A DNA stretch of 64,000 nucleotides from Tubulanus polymorphus. Lineage: Eukaryota; Nemertea; Palaeonemertea; Tubulaniformes; Tubulanidae. This document shows positions 29,301 through 44,300 of the stretch, piece by piece. Position numbers and translations under genes: made by a program. The stretch spans positions 2,051,001-2,115,000 of the forward strand of contig NC_134025.1 of NCBI RefSeq assembly GCF_964204645.1, read 5' to 3'. Below the pieces are notes generated by a model. That model was given only the letters and a program-made list of their open reading frames with translations, searched no databases and was not told the origin of the DNA. Every line of letters starts with the position of its first letter. Position 1 is the stretch's first letter.

Positions 29301-32300
29301 CTTACTCAACCACCAGTTACACCAGGAGTCACTCAACCACCAGTAACACCAGGAGTCACTCAACCACCAGTAACACCAGGAGTCACTCAACCACCTGTAA
29401 CACCAGGAGTCACTCAACCACCAATTACACCAGGAGTCACTCAACCACCAGTTACTCCTGGCATTACCCAACCACCAGTAACACCAGGGGTCACTCAACC
29501 ACCAGTCACACCAGGTGTCACTCAACCACCAGTTACACCAGGAGTCACCAAACCACCAGTAACACCAGGAGTCACCCAGCCACCTGTAACACCAGGCGTC
29601 ACCCAACCACCTGTAACACCAGGAGTCACTCAACCACCAGTTACACCAGGAGTCACTCAACCACCAGTAACACCTGGCGTTACCCAACCACCAGTAACAC
29701 CAGGGGTCACTCAACCACCAGTCACACCAGGTGTCACTCAACCACCAGTTACACCAGGAGTCACTAAACCACCAGTAACACCAGGAGTCACTCAACCACC
29801 AGTAACACCAGGCGTCACCCAACCACCTGTAACACCAGGAGTCACTCAACCACCAGTTACACCAGGAGTCACTCAACCACCAGTTACACCAGGTCTTACT
29901 CAACCACCAGTTACACCAGGAGTCACTCAACCACCAGTAACACCAGGTGTCACTCAACCACCAGTAACACCAGGTCTTACTCAACCACCAGTTACACCAG
30001 GAGTCACTCAACCACCAGTAACACCAGGTGTCACTCAACCACCAGTAACACCAGGTCTTACTCAACCACCAGTTACACCAGGAGTCACTCAACCACCAGT
30101 AACACCAGGGGTCACTCAACCACCAGTAACACCAGGAGTCACTCAACCACCTGTAACACCAGGAGTCACTCAACCACCAATTACACCAGGAGTCACTCAA
30201 CCACCAGTTACTCCTGGCATTACCCAACCACCAGTAACACCAGGGGTCACTCAACCACCAGTCACACCAGGTGTCACTCAACCACCAGTTACACCAGGAG
30301 TGACCAAACCACCAGTAACACCAGGAGTCACCCAACCACCTGTAACACCAGGCGTCACCCAACCACCTGTAACACCAGGAGTCACTCAACCACCAGTTAC
30401 ACCAGGAGTCACTCAACCACCAGTAACACCTGGCGTTACCCAACCACCAGTAACACCAGGGGTCACTCAACCACCAGTCACACCAGGTGTCACTCAACCA
30501 CCAGTTACACCAGGAGTCACCAAACCACCAGTAACACCAGGAGTCACCCAACCACCTGTAACACCAGGAGTCACTCAACCACCAGTAACACCAGGCGTTA
30601 CTCAACCACCAGTAACACCAGGAGTCACTCAACCACCAGTAACACCAGGTGTCACTCAACCGCCAGTTACACCAGGAGTCACTCAACCACCAGTAACACC
30701 AGGGGTCACTCAACCACCAGTCACACCAGGTGTCACTCAACCACCAGTAACACCAGGCGTTACTCAACCACCAGTTACACCAGGTGTCACTCAACCACCA
30801 GTAACACCAGGAGTCACCCAGCCACCTGTAACACCAGGTGTCACTAAACCACCAGTAACACCAGGAGTCACTCAACCACCTGTAACACCAGGAGTCACTC
30901 AACCACCAGTCACACCTGGCGTTACCCAACCACCAGTAACACCAGGGGTCACTAAACCACCAGTAACACCAGGAGTTACTCAACCACCAGTTACACCAGG
31001 AGTCACCAAACAACCAGTAACACCAGGAGTCACTCAACCACCAGTAACACCAGGCGTTACTCAACCACCAGTAACACCAGGAGTCACTCAACCACCAGTA
31101 ACACCAGGTGTCACTCAACCACCAGTTACACCAGGAGTCACTCAACCACCAGTAACACCAGGCGTCACCCAACCACCTGTAACACCAGGAGTCACTCAAC
31201 CACCAGTAACACCAGGCGTTACTCAACCACCAGTAACACCAGGAGTCACTCAACCACCAGTAACACCAGGTGTCACTCAACCGCCAGTTACACCAGGAGT
31301 CACTCAACCACCAGTAACACCAGGGGTCACTCAACCACCAGTCACACCAGGTGTCACTCAACCACCAGTAACACCAGGCGTTACTCAACCACCAGTTACA
31401 CCAGGTGTCACTCAACCACCGGTAACACCAGGAGTCACCCAACCACCTGTAACACCAGGTGTCACTAAACCACCAGTAACACCAGGAGTCACTCAACCAC
31501 CTGTAACACCAGGGGTCACTCAACCACCAGTCACACCTGGCGTTACCCAACCACCAGTAACACCAGGGGTCACTAAACCACCAGTCACACCAGGTGTCAC
31601 TCAACCACCAGTTACACCAGGAGTCACTCAACCACCAGTAACACCAGGAGTCACTCAACCACCAGTAACACCAGGCGTTACTCAACCACCAGTAACACCA
31701 GGAGTCACTCAACCACCAGTAACACCAGGTGTCACTCAACCACCAGTTACACCAGGAGTCACTCAACCACCAGTAACACCAGGCGTCACCCAACCACCTG
31801 TAACACCAGGAGTCACTCATCCACCAGTTACACCAGGAGTCACTCAACCACCAGTAACACCAGGTCTTACTCAACCACCAGTTACACCAGGAGTCACTAA
31901 ACCACCAGTAACACCAGGAGTCACTCAACCACCAGTAACACCAGGCGTCACCCAACCACCTGTAACACCAGGAGTCACTCAACCACCAGTTACACCAGGA
32001 GTCACTCAACCACCAGTTACACCAGGTCTTACTCAACCACCAGTTACACCAGGAGTCACTCAACCACCAGTAACACCAGGTGTCACTCAACCACCAGTAA
32101 CACCAGGTCTTACTCAACCACCAGTTACACCAGGAGTCACTCAACCACCAGTAACACCAGGAGTCACTCAACCACCAGTAACACCAGGAGTCACTCAACC
32201 ACCTGTAACACCAGGAGTCACTCAACCACCAATTACACCAGGAGTCACTCAACCACCAGTAACACCAGGAGTCACCAAACCACCAGTAACACCAGGAGTC

Positions 32301-35300
32301 ACCCAACCACCTGTAACACCAGGCGTCACCCAACCACCTGTAACACCAGGAGTCACTCAACCACCAGTTACACCAGGAGTCACTCAACCACCAGTTACAC
32401 CAGGAGTCACCAAACCACCAGTAACACCAGGAGTCACCCAACCACCTGTAACACCAGGCGTCACCCAACCACCTGTAACACCAGGAGTCACTCAACCACC
32501 AGTTACACCAGGAGTCACTCAACCACCAGTAACACCTGGCGTTACCCAACCACCAGTAACACCAGGGGTCACTCAACCACCAGTCACACCAGGTGTCACT
32601 CAACCACCAGTTACACCAGGAGTCACTAAACCACCAGTAACACCAGGAGTCACTCAACCACCAGTAACACCAGGCGTCACCCAACCACCTGTAACACCAG
32701 GAATCACTCAACCACCAGTTACACCAGGAGTCACTCAACCACCAGTTACACCAGGTCTTACTCAACCACCAGTTACACCAGGAGTCACTCAACCACCAGT
32801 AACACCAGGTGTCACTCAACCACCAGTAACACCAGGTCTTACTCAACCACCAGTTACACCAGGAGTCACTCAACCACCAGTAACACCAGGTGTCACTCAA
32901 CCACCAGTAACACCAGGTCTTACTCAACCACCAGTTACACCAGGAGTCACTCAACCACCAGTAACACCAGGAGTCACTCAACCACCAGTAACACCAGGAG
33001 TCACTCAACCACCTGTAACACCAGGAGTCACTCAACCACCAATTACACCAGGAGTCACTCAACCACCAGTTACTCCTGGCATTACCCAACCACCAGTAAC
33101 ACCAGGGGTCACTCAACCACCAGTCACACCAGGTGTCACTCAACCACCAGTTACACCAGGAGTCACCAAACCACCAGTAACACCAGGAGTCACCCAACCA
33201 CCTGTAACACCAGGAGTCACTCAACCACCAGTAACACCAGGCGTTACTCAACCACCAGTAACACCAGGAGTCACTCAACCACCAGTAACACCAGGTGTCA
33301 CTCAACCGCCAGTTACACCAGGAGTCACTCAACCACCAGTAACACCCGGGGTCACTCAACCACCAGTCACACCAGGTGTCACTCAACCACCAGTAACACC
33401 AGGCGTTACTCAACCACCAGTTACACCAGGTGTCACTCAACCACCAGTAACACCAGGAGTCACCCAACCACCTGTAACACCAGGTGTCACTAAACCACCA
33501 GTAACACCAGGAGTCACTCAACCACCTGTAACACCAGGAGTCACTCAACCACCAGTCACACCTGGCGTTACCCAACCACCAGTAACACCAGGGGTCACTA
33601 AACCACCAGTCACACCAGGTGTCACTCAACCACCAGTTACACCAGGAGTCACCAAACAACCAGTAACACCAGGAGTCACTCAACCACCAGTAACACCAGG
33701 CGTTACTCAACCACCAGTAACACCAGGAGTCACTCAACCACCAGTAACACCAGGTGTCACTCAACCACCAGTTACACCAGGAGTCACTCAACCACCAGTA
33801 ACACCAGGCGTCACCCAACCACCTGTAACACCAGGAGTCACTCAACCACCAGTAACACCAGGCGTTACTCAACCACCAGTAACACCAGGAGTCACTCAAC
33901 CACCAGTAACACCAGGTGTCACTCAACCGCCAGTTACACCAGGAGTCACTCAACCACCAGTAACACCAGGGGTCACTCAACCACCAGTCACACCAGGTGT
34001 CACTCAACCACCAGTAACACCAGGCGTTACTCAACCACCAGTTACACCAGGTGTCACTCAACCACCAGTAACACCAGGAGTCACCCAACCACCTGTAACA
34101 CCAGGTGTCACTAAACCACCAGTAACACCAGGAGTCACTCAACCACCTGTAACACCAGGGGTCACTCAACCCCCAGTAACACCAGGAATCACCCAACCAC
34201 CAGTAACACCAGGGGTCACTAAACCACCAGTCACACCAGGTGTCACTCAACCACCAGTTACACCAGGAGTCACCAAACCACCAGTAACACCAGGAGTCAC
34301 TCAACCACCAGTAACACCAGGCGTTACTCAACCACCAGTAACACCAGGAGTCACTCAACCACCAGTAACACCAGGTGTCACTCAACCACCAGTAACACCA
34401 GGTCTTACTCAACCACCAGTTACACCAGGAGTCACTAAACCACCAGTAACACCAGGAGTCACTCAACCACCAGTAACACCAGGCGTCACCCAACCACCTG
34501 TAACACCAGGAGTCACTCAACCACCAGTTACACCAGGAGTCACTCAACCACCAGTTACACCAGGTCTTACTCAACCACCAGTTACACCAGGAGTCACTCA
34601 ACCACCAGTAACACCAGGTGTCACTCAACCACCAGTAACACCAGGTCTTACTCAACCACCAGTTACACCAGGAGTCACTCAACCACCAGTAACACCAGGA
34701 GTCACTCAACCACCAGTAACACCAGGAGTCACTCAACCACCTGTAACACCAGGAGTCACTCAACCACCAATTACACCAGGAGTCACTCAACCACCAGTTA
34801 CTCCTGGCATTACCCAACCACCAGTAACACCAGGGGTCACTCAACCACCAGTCACACCAGGTGTCACTCAACCACCAGTTACACCAGGAGTCACCAAACC
34901 ACCAGTAACACCAGGAGTCACCCAACCACCTGTAACACCAGGCGTCACCCAACCACCTGTAACACCAGGAGTCACTCAACCACCAGTTACACCAGGAGTC
35001 ACTCAACCACCAGTAACACCTGGCGTTACCCAACCACCAGTAACACCAGGGGTCACTCAACCACCAGTCACACCAGGTGTCACTCAACCACCAGTTACAC
35101 CAGGAGTCACCAAACCACCAGTAACACCAGGAGTCACCCAACCACCTGTAACACCAGGAGTCACTCAACCACCAGTAACACCAGGCGTTACTCAACCACC
35201 AGTAACACCAGGTGTCACTCAACCACCAGTTACACCAGGAGTCACTCAACCGCCAGTAACACCAGGGGTCACTCAACCACCAGTAACACCAGGGGTCACT

Positions 35301-38300
35301 CAACCACCAGTCACACCAGGTGTCACTCAACCACCAGTAACACCAGGCGTTACTCAACCACCAGTTACGCCAGGTGTCACTCAACCACCAGTAACACCAG
35401 GAGTCACCCAACCACCTGTAACACCAGGAGTCACTCAACCACCAGTAACACCAGGAGTCACTCAACCACCAGTAACACCAGGAGTCACTAAACCACCAGT
35501 TACACCAGGCGTCACTCAACCACCAGTAACACCAGGAGTCACTCAACCGCCAGTTACACCAGGTCTCACTCAACCCCCAGTAACACCAGGAATCACCCAA
35601 CCACCAGTTACACCAGGTGTCACTAAACCACCAGTAACACCAGGCGTCACTCAACCACCAGTAACACCAGGAGTCACTCAACCACCAGTTACACCAGGAG
35701 TCACTCAACCACCAGTAACACCTGGCGTTACCCAACCACCAGTGACACCAGGGGTCACTCAACCACCAGTCACACCAGGTGTCACTCAACCACCAGTTAC
35801 ACCAGGAGTCACCAAACCACCAGTAACACCAGGAGTCACCCAACCACCTGTAACACCAGGAGTCACTCAACCACCAGTAACACCAGGCGTTACTCAACCA
35901 CCAGTAACACCAGGTGTCACTCAACCACCAGTTACACCAGGAGTCACTCAACCGCCAGTAACACCAGGGGTCACTCAACCACCAGTAACACCAGGGGTCA
36001 CTCAACCACCAGTCACACCAGGTGTCACTCAACCACCAGTAACACCAGGCGTTACTCAACCACCAGTTACACCAGGTGTCACTCAACCACCAGTAACACC
36101 AGGAGTCACCCAACCACCTGTAACACCAGGTGTCACTAAACCACCAGTATCACCAGGAGTCACTCAACCACCTGTAACACCAGGGGTCACTCAACCACCA
36201 GTCACACCTGGCGTTACCCAACCACCAGTAACACCAGGGGTCACTAAACCACCAGTCACACCAGGTGTCACTCAACCACCAGTAACACCAGGCGTTACTC
36301 AACCACCAGTAACACCAGGAGTCACTCAACCACCAGTAACACCAGGTGTCACTCAACCACCAGTTACACCAGGAGTCACTCAACCACCAGTAACACCAGG
36401 GGTCACTCAACCACCAGTAACACCAGGTGTCACTAAACCACCAGTAACACCAGGACTCACTCAACCACCTGTAACACCAGGGGTCACTCAACCACCAGTC
36501 ACACCTGGCGTTACCCAACCACCAGTAACACCAGGGGTCACTAAACCACCAGTCACACCAGGTGTCACTCAACCACCAGTTACACCAGGAGTCACCAAAC
36601 CACCAGTAACACCAGGAGTCACCCAACCACCTGTAACACCAGGAGTCACTCAACCACCAGTAACACCAGGTGTCACTCAACCACCAGTTACACCAGGAGT
36701 CACTCAACCACCAGTAACACCAGGGGTCACTCAACCACCAGTAACACCAGGTGTCACTAAACCACCGGTAACACCAGGAGTCACTCAACCACCTGTAACA
36801 CCAGGGGTCACTCAACCACCAGTAACACCAGGAGTCACTAAACCACCAGTTACGCCAGGAGTCACTCAACCACCTGTAACACCAGGGGTCACTCAACCAC
36901 CAGTCACACCAGGTGTCACTCAACCACCAGTAACACCAGGAGTCACCCAACCACCTGTAACACCAGGAGTCACTCAACCACCAGTAACACCAGGAGTCAC
37001 TCAACCACCAGTAACACCAGGAGTCACTAAACCACCAGTTACACCAGGCGTCACTCAACCACCAGTAACACCAGGAGTCACTCAACCACCAGTAACACCA
37101 GGTGTCACTCAACCGCCAGTAACACCAGGAGTCACCCAACCACCTGTAACACCAGGAGTCACTCAACCACCAGTAACACCAGGAGTCACTCAACCACCAG
37201 TAACACCAGGAGTCACTAAACCACCAGTTACACCAGGCGTCACTCAACCACCAGTAACACCAGGAGTCACTCAACCACCTGTAACACCAGGGGTCACTCA
37301 ACCACCAGTAACACCAGGAGTCACTAAACCACCAGTTACGCCAGGAGTCACTCAACCACCTGTAACACCAGGGGTCACTCAACCACCAGTCACACCAGGT
37401 GTCACTCAACCACCAGTAACACCAGGAGTCACCCAACCACCTGTAACACCAGGAGTCACTCAACCACCAGTAACACCAGGAGTCACTCAACCACCAGTAA
37501 CACCAGGAGTCACTAAACCACCAGTTACACCAGGCGTCACTCAACCACCAGTAACACCAGGAGTCACTCAACCACCAGTAACACCAGGTGTCACTCAACC
37601 GCCAGTAACACCAGGAGTCACCCAACCACCTGTAACACCAGGAGTCACTCAACCACCAGTAACACCAGGAGTCACTCAACCACCAGTAACACCAGGAGTC
37701 ACTAAACCACCAGTTACACCAGGCGTCACTCAACCACCAGTAACACCAGGAGTCACTCAACCACCAGTAACACCAGGTCTCACTCAACCCCCAGTAACAC
37801 CAGGAATCACCCAACCACCAGTTACACCAGGTGTCACTAAACCACCAGTAACACCAGGAGTCACTCAACCACCAGTAACACCAGGAGTCACTAAACCACC
37901 AGTTACACCAGGCGTCACTCAACCACCAGTAACACCAGGAGTCACTCAACCACCAGTAACACCAGGTCTCACTCAACCCCCAGTAACACCAGGAATCACC
38001 CAACCACCAGTTACACCAGGTGTCACTAAACCACCAGTTACACCAGGCGTCACTCAACCACCAGTAACACCAGGAGTCACTCAACCACCAGTAACACCAG
38101 GTGTCACTCAACCACCAGTAACACCAGGAGTCACCCAACCACCTGTAACACCAGGAGTCACTCAACCACCAGTAACACCAGGAGTCACTCAACCACCAGT
38201 AACACCAGGAGTCACTAAACCACCAGTTACACCAGGCGTCACTCAACCACCAGTAACACCAGGAGTCACTCAACCACCAGTAACACCAGGTCTCACTCAA

Positions 38301-41300
38301 CCCCCAGTAACACCAGGAATCACCCAACCACCAGTTACACCAGGTGTCACTCAACCACCAGTAACACCAGGAGTCACTCAACCACCAGTAACACCAGGAG
38401 TCACTAAACCACCAGTTACACCAGGCGTCACTCAACCACCAGTAACACCAGGAGTCACTCAACCACCAGTAACACCAGGTCTCACTCAACCCCCAGTAAC
38501 ACCAGGAATCACCCAACCACCAGTTACACCAGGTGTCACTCAACCACCAGTAACACCAGGAGTCACTCAACCACCAGTAACACCAGGTCTCACTCAACCC
38601 CCAGTAACACCAGGAATCACCCAACCACCAGTTACACCAGGTGTCACTAAACCACCAGTTACACCAGGCGTCACTCAACCACCAGTAACACCAGGAGTCA
38701 CTCAACCACCAGTAACACCAGGTGTCACTCAACCACCAGTAACACCAGGAGTCACCCAACCACCTGTAACACCAGGAGTCACTCAACCACCAGTAACACC
38801 AGGAGTCACTCAACCACCAGTAACACCAGGAGTCACTAAACCACCAGTTACACCAGGCGTCACTCAACCACCAGTAACACCAGGAGTCACTCAACCACCA
38901 GTAACACCAGGTCTCACTCAACCCCCAGTAACACCAGGAATCACCCAACCACCAGTTACACCAGGTGTCACTAAACCACCAGTAACACCAGGCGTCACTC
39001 AACCACCAGTAACACCAGAAGTCACCCAACCACCTGTAACACCAGGAGTCACTCAACCACCAGTAACACCAGGAGTCACTCAACCACCAGTAACACCAGG
39101 AGTCACTAAACCACCAGTTACACCAGGCGTCACTCAACCACCAGTAACACCAGGAGTCACTCAACCACCAGTAACACCAGGTGTCACTCAACCACCAGTT
39201 ACACCCGGAGTCACTCAACCACCAGTTACACCAGGTCTCACTCAACCCCCAGTTACACCAGGAGTCACTCAACCACCAGTTACACCAGGAGTCACTCAAC
39301 CACCAGTAACACCAGGAGTCACTCAACCACCAGTAACACCAGGAGTCACTCAACCACCAGTAACACCAGGCGTTACTCAACCACCAGTAACACCAGGAGT
39401 CACTCAACCACCAGTAACACCAGGTGTCACTCAACCACCAGTTACACCCGGAGTCACTCAACCACCAGTTACACCAGGTCTCACTCAACCCCCAGTTACA
39501 CCAGGAGTCACTCAACCACCAGTTACACCAGGAGTCACTCAACCACCAGTAACACCAGGAGTCACTCAACCACCAGTAACACCAGGAGTCACTAAACCAC
39601 CAGTTACACCAGGCGTCACTCAACCACCAGTAACACCAGGAGTCACTCAACCACCAGTAACACCAGGTGTCACTCAACCACCAGTTACACCCGGAGTCAC
39701 TCAACCACCAGTTACACCAGGTCTCACTCAACCCCCAGTTACACCAGGAGTCACTCAACCACCAGTTACACCAGGAGTCACTCAACCACCAGTAACACCA
39801 GGTGTCACTCAACCGCCAGTTACACCAGGAATCACCCAACCACCAGTTACACCAGGTGTCACTAAACCACCAGTAACACCAGGCGTCACTCAACCACCAG
39901 TAACACCAGGAGTCACCCAACCACCAGTAACACCAGGGGTAACTCAACCACCAGTAACACCAGGAGTCACTCAACCACCAGTAACACCAGGTGTCACTCA
40001 ACCACCAGTTACACCAGGAGTCACACAACCTCCAGTTACACCAAACGTCACACAACCTTTAGTAACACCAGGAGTCACCCAACCACCAGTAACACCAGGT
40101 ATAATCGCACAAAACGTGTTTCATTTGATAATGGATGGCTAGAAATTTGATGTTTTAATATTGTATTTCATCTGCAGTGCGCCATACCACTGTCATCAGT
40201 ACGTCTACTCATTTAACTACAACCTGTATGGTGAACCAGTTTATATGTAGTAAATGCGTCGATAATTCCGCTAGATGTGATGGGATACCGGACTGTGATG
40301 ATGGAAGTGATGAGATAGGATGTGGTATGTTTATGTATTATATTATATTATTATATCAATCTGCCGCATATGATGGCTTTCTTTATAAAATCATTTTATT
40401 AGAATCATTTTCATCAGAAATATAGAATAGTTTCCTGTAAATGTTTTCATTGATGCACGTTCATATTCTAGCTACGAAGCTTATTCAAATTATGTAACGT
40501 TATTATTATGTAGTTACCACTCCACGCATTACCCTTACTTCAAGCGCTCCTACCTCTTCACAAACCTCTCCCTTTGCAACGTCATCTACAATGTCAGGAT
40601 CAACTACAGCTCCGCAAACTACTACCAGTGAGTAATGCTTTATTGATTCTCTAAAATCATTCTGTACAAGTCTTTTGTATTATAGAGTGTATTTTCTAAT
40701 TCTGATTAAATTCCAGTTTCGAATAAAGTAAGCGAGAATCTTGTTACATGTGTAATTTTTTAGGTACCACGTGCAAAGAACCCGTGGAATTAGACTTCGG
40801 ATCTACTAGTCTACTGGTTACTGCTAGTTCAGAACTATCGCCAGCCCGAGATGCTTTACGCAATTCTAAAAAGGTTTTCCGATTCACCGAGAGAAATTGG
40901 ATAAACGACAGAGCAAATGATGGAGTGTATTATCAATTCGAAATTAAAAGTTCCAATGCTCGGTTGATCGACGTCGAGTTTTTTGAAATGTTCGGCCAGA
41001 CTTTCTTGTTTAAAACAAGCGTTGACGGCAAAACGTGGCTCAACGTGAAAGAAGAGGTAAATGTAGTTTTTATGAGGAATATTATACGTGTTCTGTTGAG
41101 GTAGCAGAATGAAAAGATAACGCCTTACCTTTCAGGCGGTTGACCCAGTCGCACAGGTGAAATTGAAAGTTCCACTTGGGAACCGCGAGGCAAGGTTTCT
41201 ACGAATATATATAAAAGGGGCTAAAGATCAACCATCAGCTGTTTTAGTTAATGCAGTCTTAAGGGCTTGTTTTGAGGGTGGTAAGTCAATCTTATACTTT

Positions 41301-44300
41301 TTATATGATATTTTCTCCAGCGAGTATAATTTTACCATCCTTCCTGGCAGGAATTCGAACCTAATGGCATCGCTACACTCGGCAACACTAGACCGGTTGC
41401 GCAGGCACATGCGCAGGCTTGCGTAATGACGGAAATCGTAATGACATCGCACTCAGGGCCATTTTCGGTTATTTGAGTTAGTCGACTAAAGCACGTCTAA
41501 GTGAAACCGAATTTCAGTTAGTCGGAGCTATATTCCGGAAATAGTTCGGAAAGTAAGCGCATTCGGTTATTAGTTCCGTCTACTCAGTCGACTAGATACG
41601 AAAACCGAATTTGGCCCAGGCTAGTGCGGCAGGGATTTGTTCGTGGTTGAGTCTAGCGGTGAAATCAGGTTCTAGTAAACCCTGCCGGGGCGGATGACTA
41701 GCGGCGTTTGTTGCGAAATTCTATGATAGATCGATTCTTCGTTATCTTGATTTTAATCAAATATGATACTTTTTTCAATTCAAAGGCCATATCAGATTCA
41801 CACATCGTTATTTTTTTTGCTATGTATGGTTGAACCGACTTTTTATTTACAATTCGTTCGTAACGATGAAATTGTCAATTTGATACTAATTGTGATTCCT
41901 CTTTCTCTTGCAGATGTGTTGTTCGATCAACGCTTATACAAACCTCCTGAACTATCTTCCATCCCCTGACAAACCTTATTCCTTCCTTTCAACACTAGCG
42001 TTATCCCACATTCATTCAGTCATTAATATCTAAATTGAAGTTTTCTTTATCATATGCAGGATCAACTTCTGCTATTTCCACAGCAGAAACAACTCCAATG
42101 AGCACGTCAACAGCAACAAAAGGTTAGTACTACTTACTACACATCATTCAATATATTAAGTATAAATTGATATTCAGGTTTTCCCACATTTTTGCTTCTT
42201 TACATTCTGGTCGTAATGAACCGATAAAATAATCACGCAAACAAATACTCTACATCAGATAAATAAACGAATCCAATTTAGAAGATTGCCGGTTCAACAC
42301 TCGAACATTAAAGACTTCATTCATTATAGATATCACAATGCCCACATCCTTCTAATCGGTTATTTTGGTGACTTTTGAAATAATTATTTAGTTTCAACGA
42401 CTTTGACCAGTGTCTCTACCGGGCCAACCAGTAGTTACTCTACTGAGCTAACTAGCAGTTTCTCTACTGGGCCAACTACTGCAAGCATGTCTACTGGACC
42501 TACGAGTAGTATCTCTACAGGACCAACTAGCAGTTTCTCTTCTGGACCAACAACTCCAAGCATGTCTACTGGACCAACTAGCAGTTTCTCTACAGGACCA
42601 ACAACTGCAAGCATGTCTACTGGATCAATGAGTAGTGTCTCTACTGGGCCAACTAGCAGTTTCTCGACAGGACCAACAACTGCAAGCACGTCTACTGGAC
42701 CAACTAGCAGTTTCTCTACGGGACCAACAACTGCAAGCATGTCTACTGGACCAACTAGTAGTTTCTCAACCGGGCCAACAACTGCAAGCATGTCAACCGG
42801 ACCAACAAGCAGTTTCTCTACAGGACCAACAACTGCAAGCACGTCTACTGGACCAACTAGCAGTTTCTCTACGGGACCAACAACTGCAAGCATGTCTACT
42901 GGACCAACTAGTCGTTTCTCAACCGGGCCAACAACTGCAAGCATGTCTACTGGACCAACTAGCAGTTTCTCAACCGGGCCAACAACTCCAAGCATGTCTA
43001 CTGGACCAACTAGCAGTTTCTCTACAGGACCAACAACTGCAAGCATGTCTACTGGATCAATGAGTAGTGTCTCTACTGGGCCAACTAGCAGTTTCTCGAC
43101 AGGACCAACAACTGCAAGCACGTCTACTGGACCAACTAGCAGTTTCTCTACGGGACCAACAACTGCAAGCATGTCTACTGGACCAACTAGTAGTTTCTCA
43201 ACCGGGCCAACAACTGCAAGCATGTCAACCGGACCAACAAGCAGTTTCTCTACAGGACCAACAACTGCAAGCATGTCTACTGGACCAACTAGCAGTTTCT
43301 CAACCGGGCCAACAACTGCAAGCATGTCTACTGGACCAACTAGCAGTTTCTCCACAGGACCAACTAGCAGTTTCTCTACAGGACCAACAACTGCAAGCAT
43401 GTCTACTGGATCAATGAGTAGTGTCTCTACTGGGCCAACTAGCAGTTTCTCGACAGGACCAACAACTGCAAGCACGTCTACTGGACCAACTAGCAGTTTC
43501 TCTACGGGACCAACAACTGCAAGCATGTCTACTGGACCAACTAGTAGTTTCTCAACCGGGCCAACAACTGCAAGCATGTCTACTGGGCCAACAAGCAGTT
43601 TCTCTACAGGACCAACAACTGCAAGCATGTCTACTGGACCAACTAGCAGTTTCTCAACCGGGCCAACAACTCCAAGCATGTCTACTGGGCCAACAAGCAG
43701 TTTCTCTACAGGACCAACAACTGCAAGCATGTCTACTGGACCAACTAGCAGTTTCTCAACCGGGCCAACAACTCCGAGCACGTCTACTGGACCAACTAGC
43801 AGTTTCTCTACAGGACCAACTAGCAGTTTCTCTACAGGGCCAACTAGTAGTTTCTCTACGGGGCCAACTAGCAGCTTCTCTACAGGACCAACTAGCAGTT
43901 TCTCAACCGGGCCAACAACTGCAAGCATGTCTACTGGACCAACTAGCAGTTTCTCGACAGGACCAACAACTGCAAGCACGTCTACTGGACCAACTAGCAG
44001 TTTCTCTACAGGACCAACCACTGCAAGCATGTCTACTGGACCAACTAGCAGCTTCTCTTCAGGACCAACTAGCAGTTTCTCTACCGGACCAACTAGCAGT
44101 TTCTCTACTGGTCCTACGAGCAGTTACTCTACGGGACCAACTAGCAGTTTCTCAACCGGGCCAACAACTGCAAGCATGTCTACTGGACCAACTAGCAGTT
44201 TCTCTACAGGACCAACTAGCAGTTTCTCTACCGGGCCAACAACTGCAAGCATGTCTACTGGACCAACTAGCAGTTTCTCTACAGGACCTACGAGCAGTTT

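Larger units (their letters stand above)
41281..42059 (+). other. Intron (779 bp) with transposon remnants and a decoy acceptor
   Basis: The left half holds the SINE-like and foldback elements listed separately. A third structured stretch at 41628-41686 is bounded by GGCAGGG and CCCTGCC and may be a second decayed tRNA-like fragment. A strong polypyrimidine acceptor (CTCTTGCAG) at 41913 would open a frame in phase 1 that stops after 18 codons at 41969. The next acceptor, ATATGCAG at 42059, continues the gene. Confidence 0.6.

Noticed and set aside
28644-36113. Minus-strand open frame of 2,489 codons (repeating SDSWCYWWL-type units), and similar ones at 3734-6832, 24246-27419 and 36150-40055
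   Set aside because: It is the exact antisense of the VTQPPVTPG array. Silent third-position changes of the + strand frame become amino-acid changes here (S/N/D/Y, L/F, W/R), so the minus frame is not the constrained one.
24279-40098. CRISPR array or satellite DNA as an explanation of the 27-bp repeats
   Set aside because: Units are directly adjacent without spacers. They maintain an open frame with codon-position-biased variation and are flanked by spliced Ser/Thr linker exons, so this is a coding repeat.
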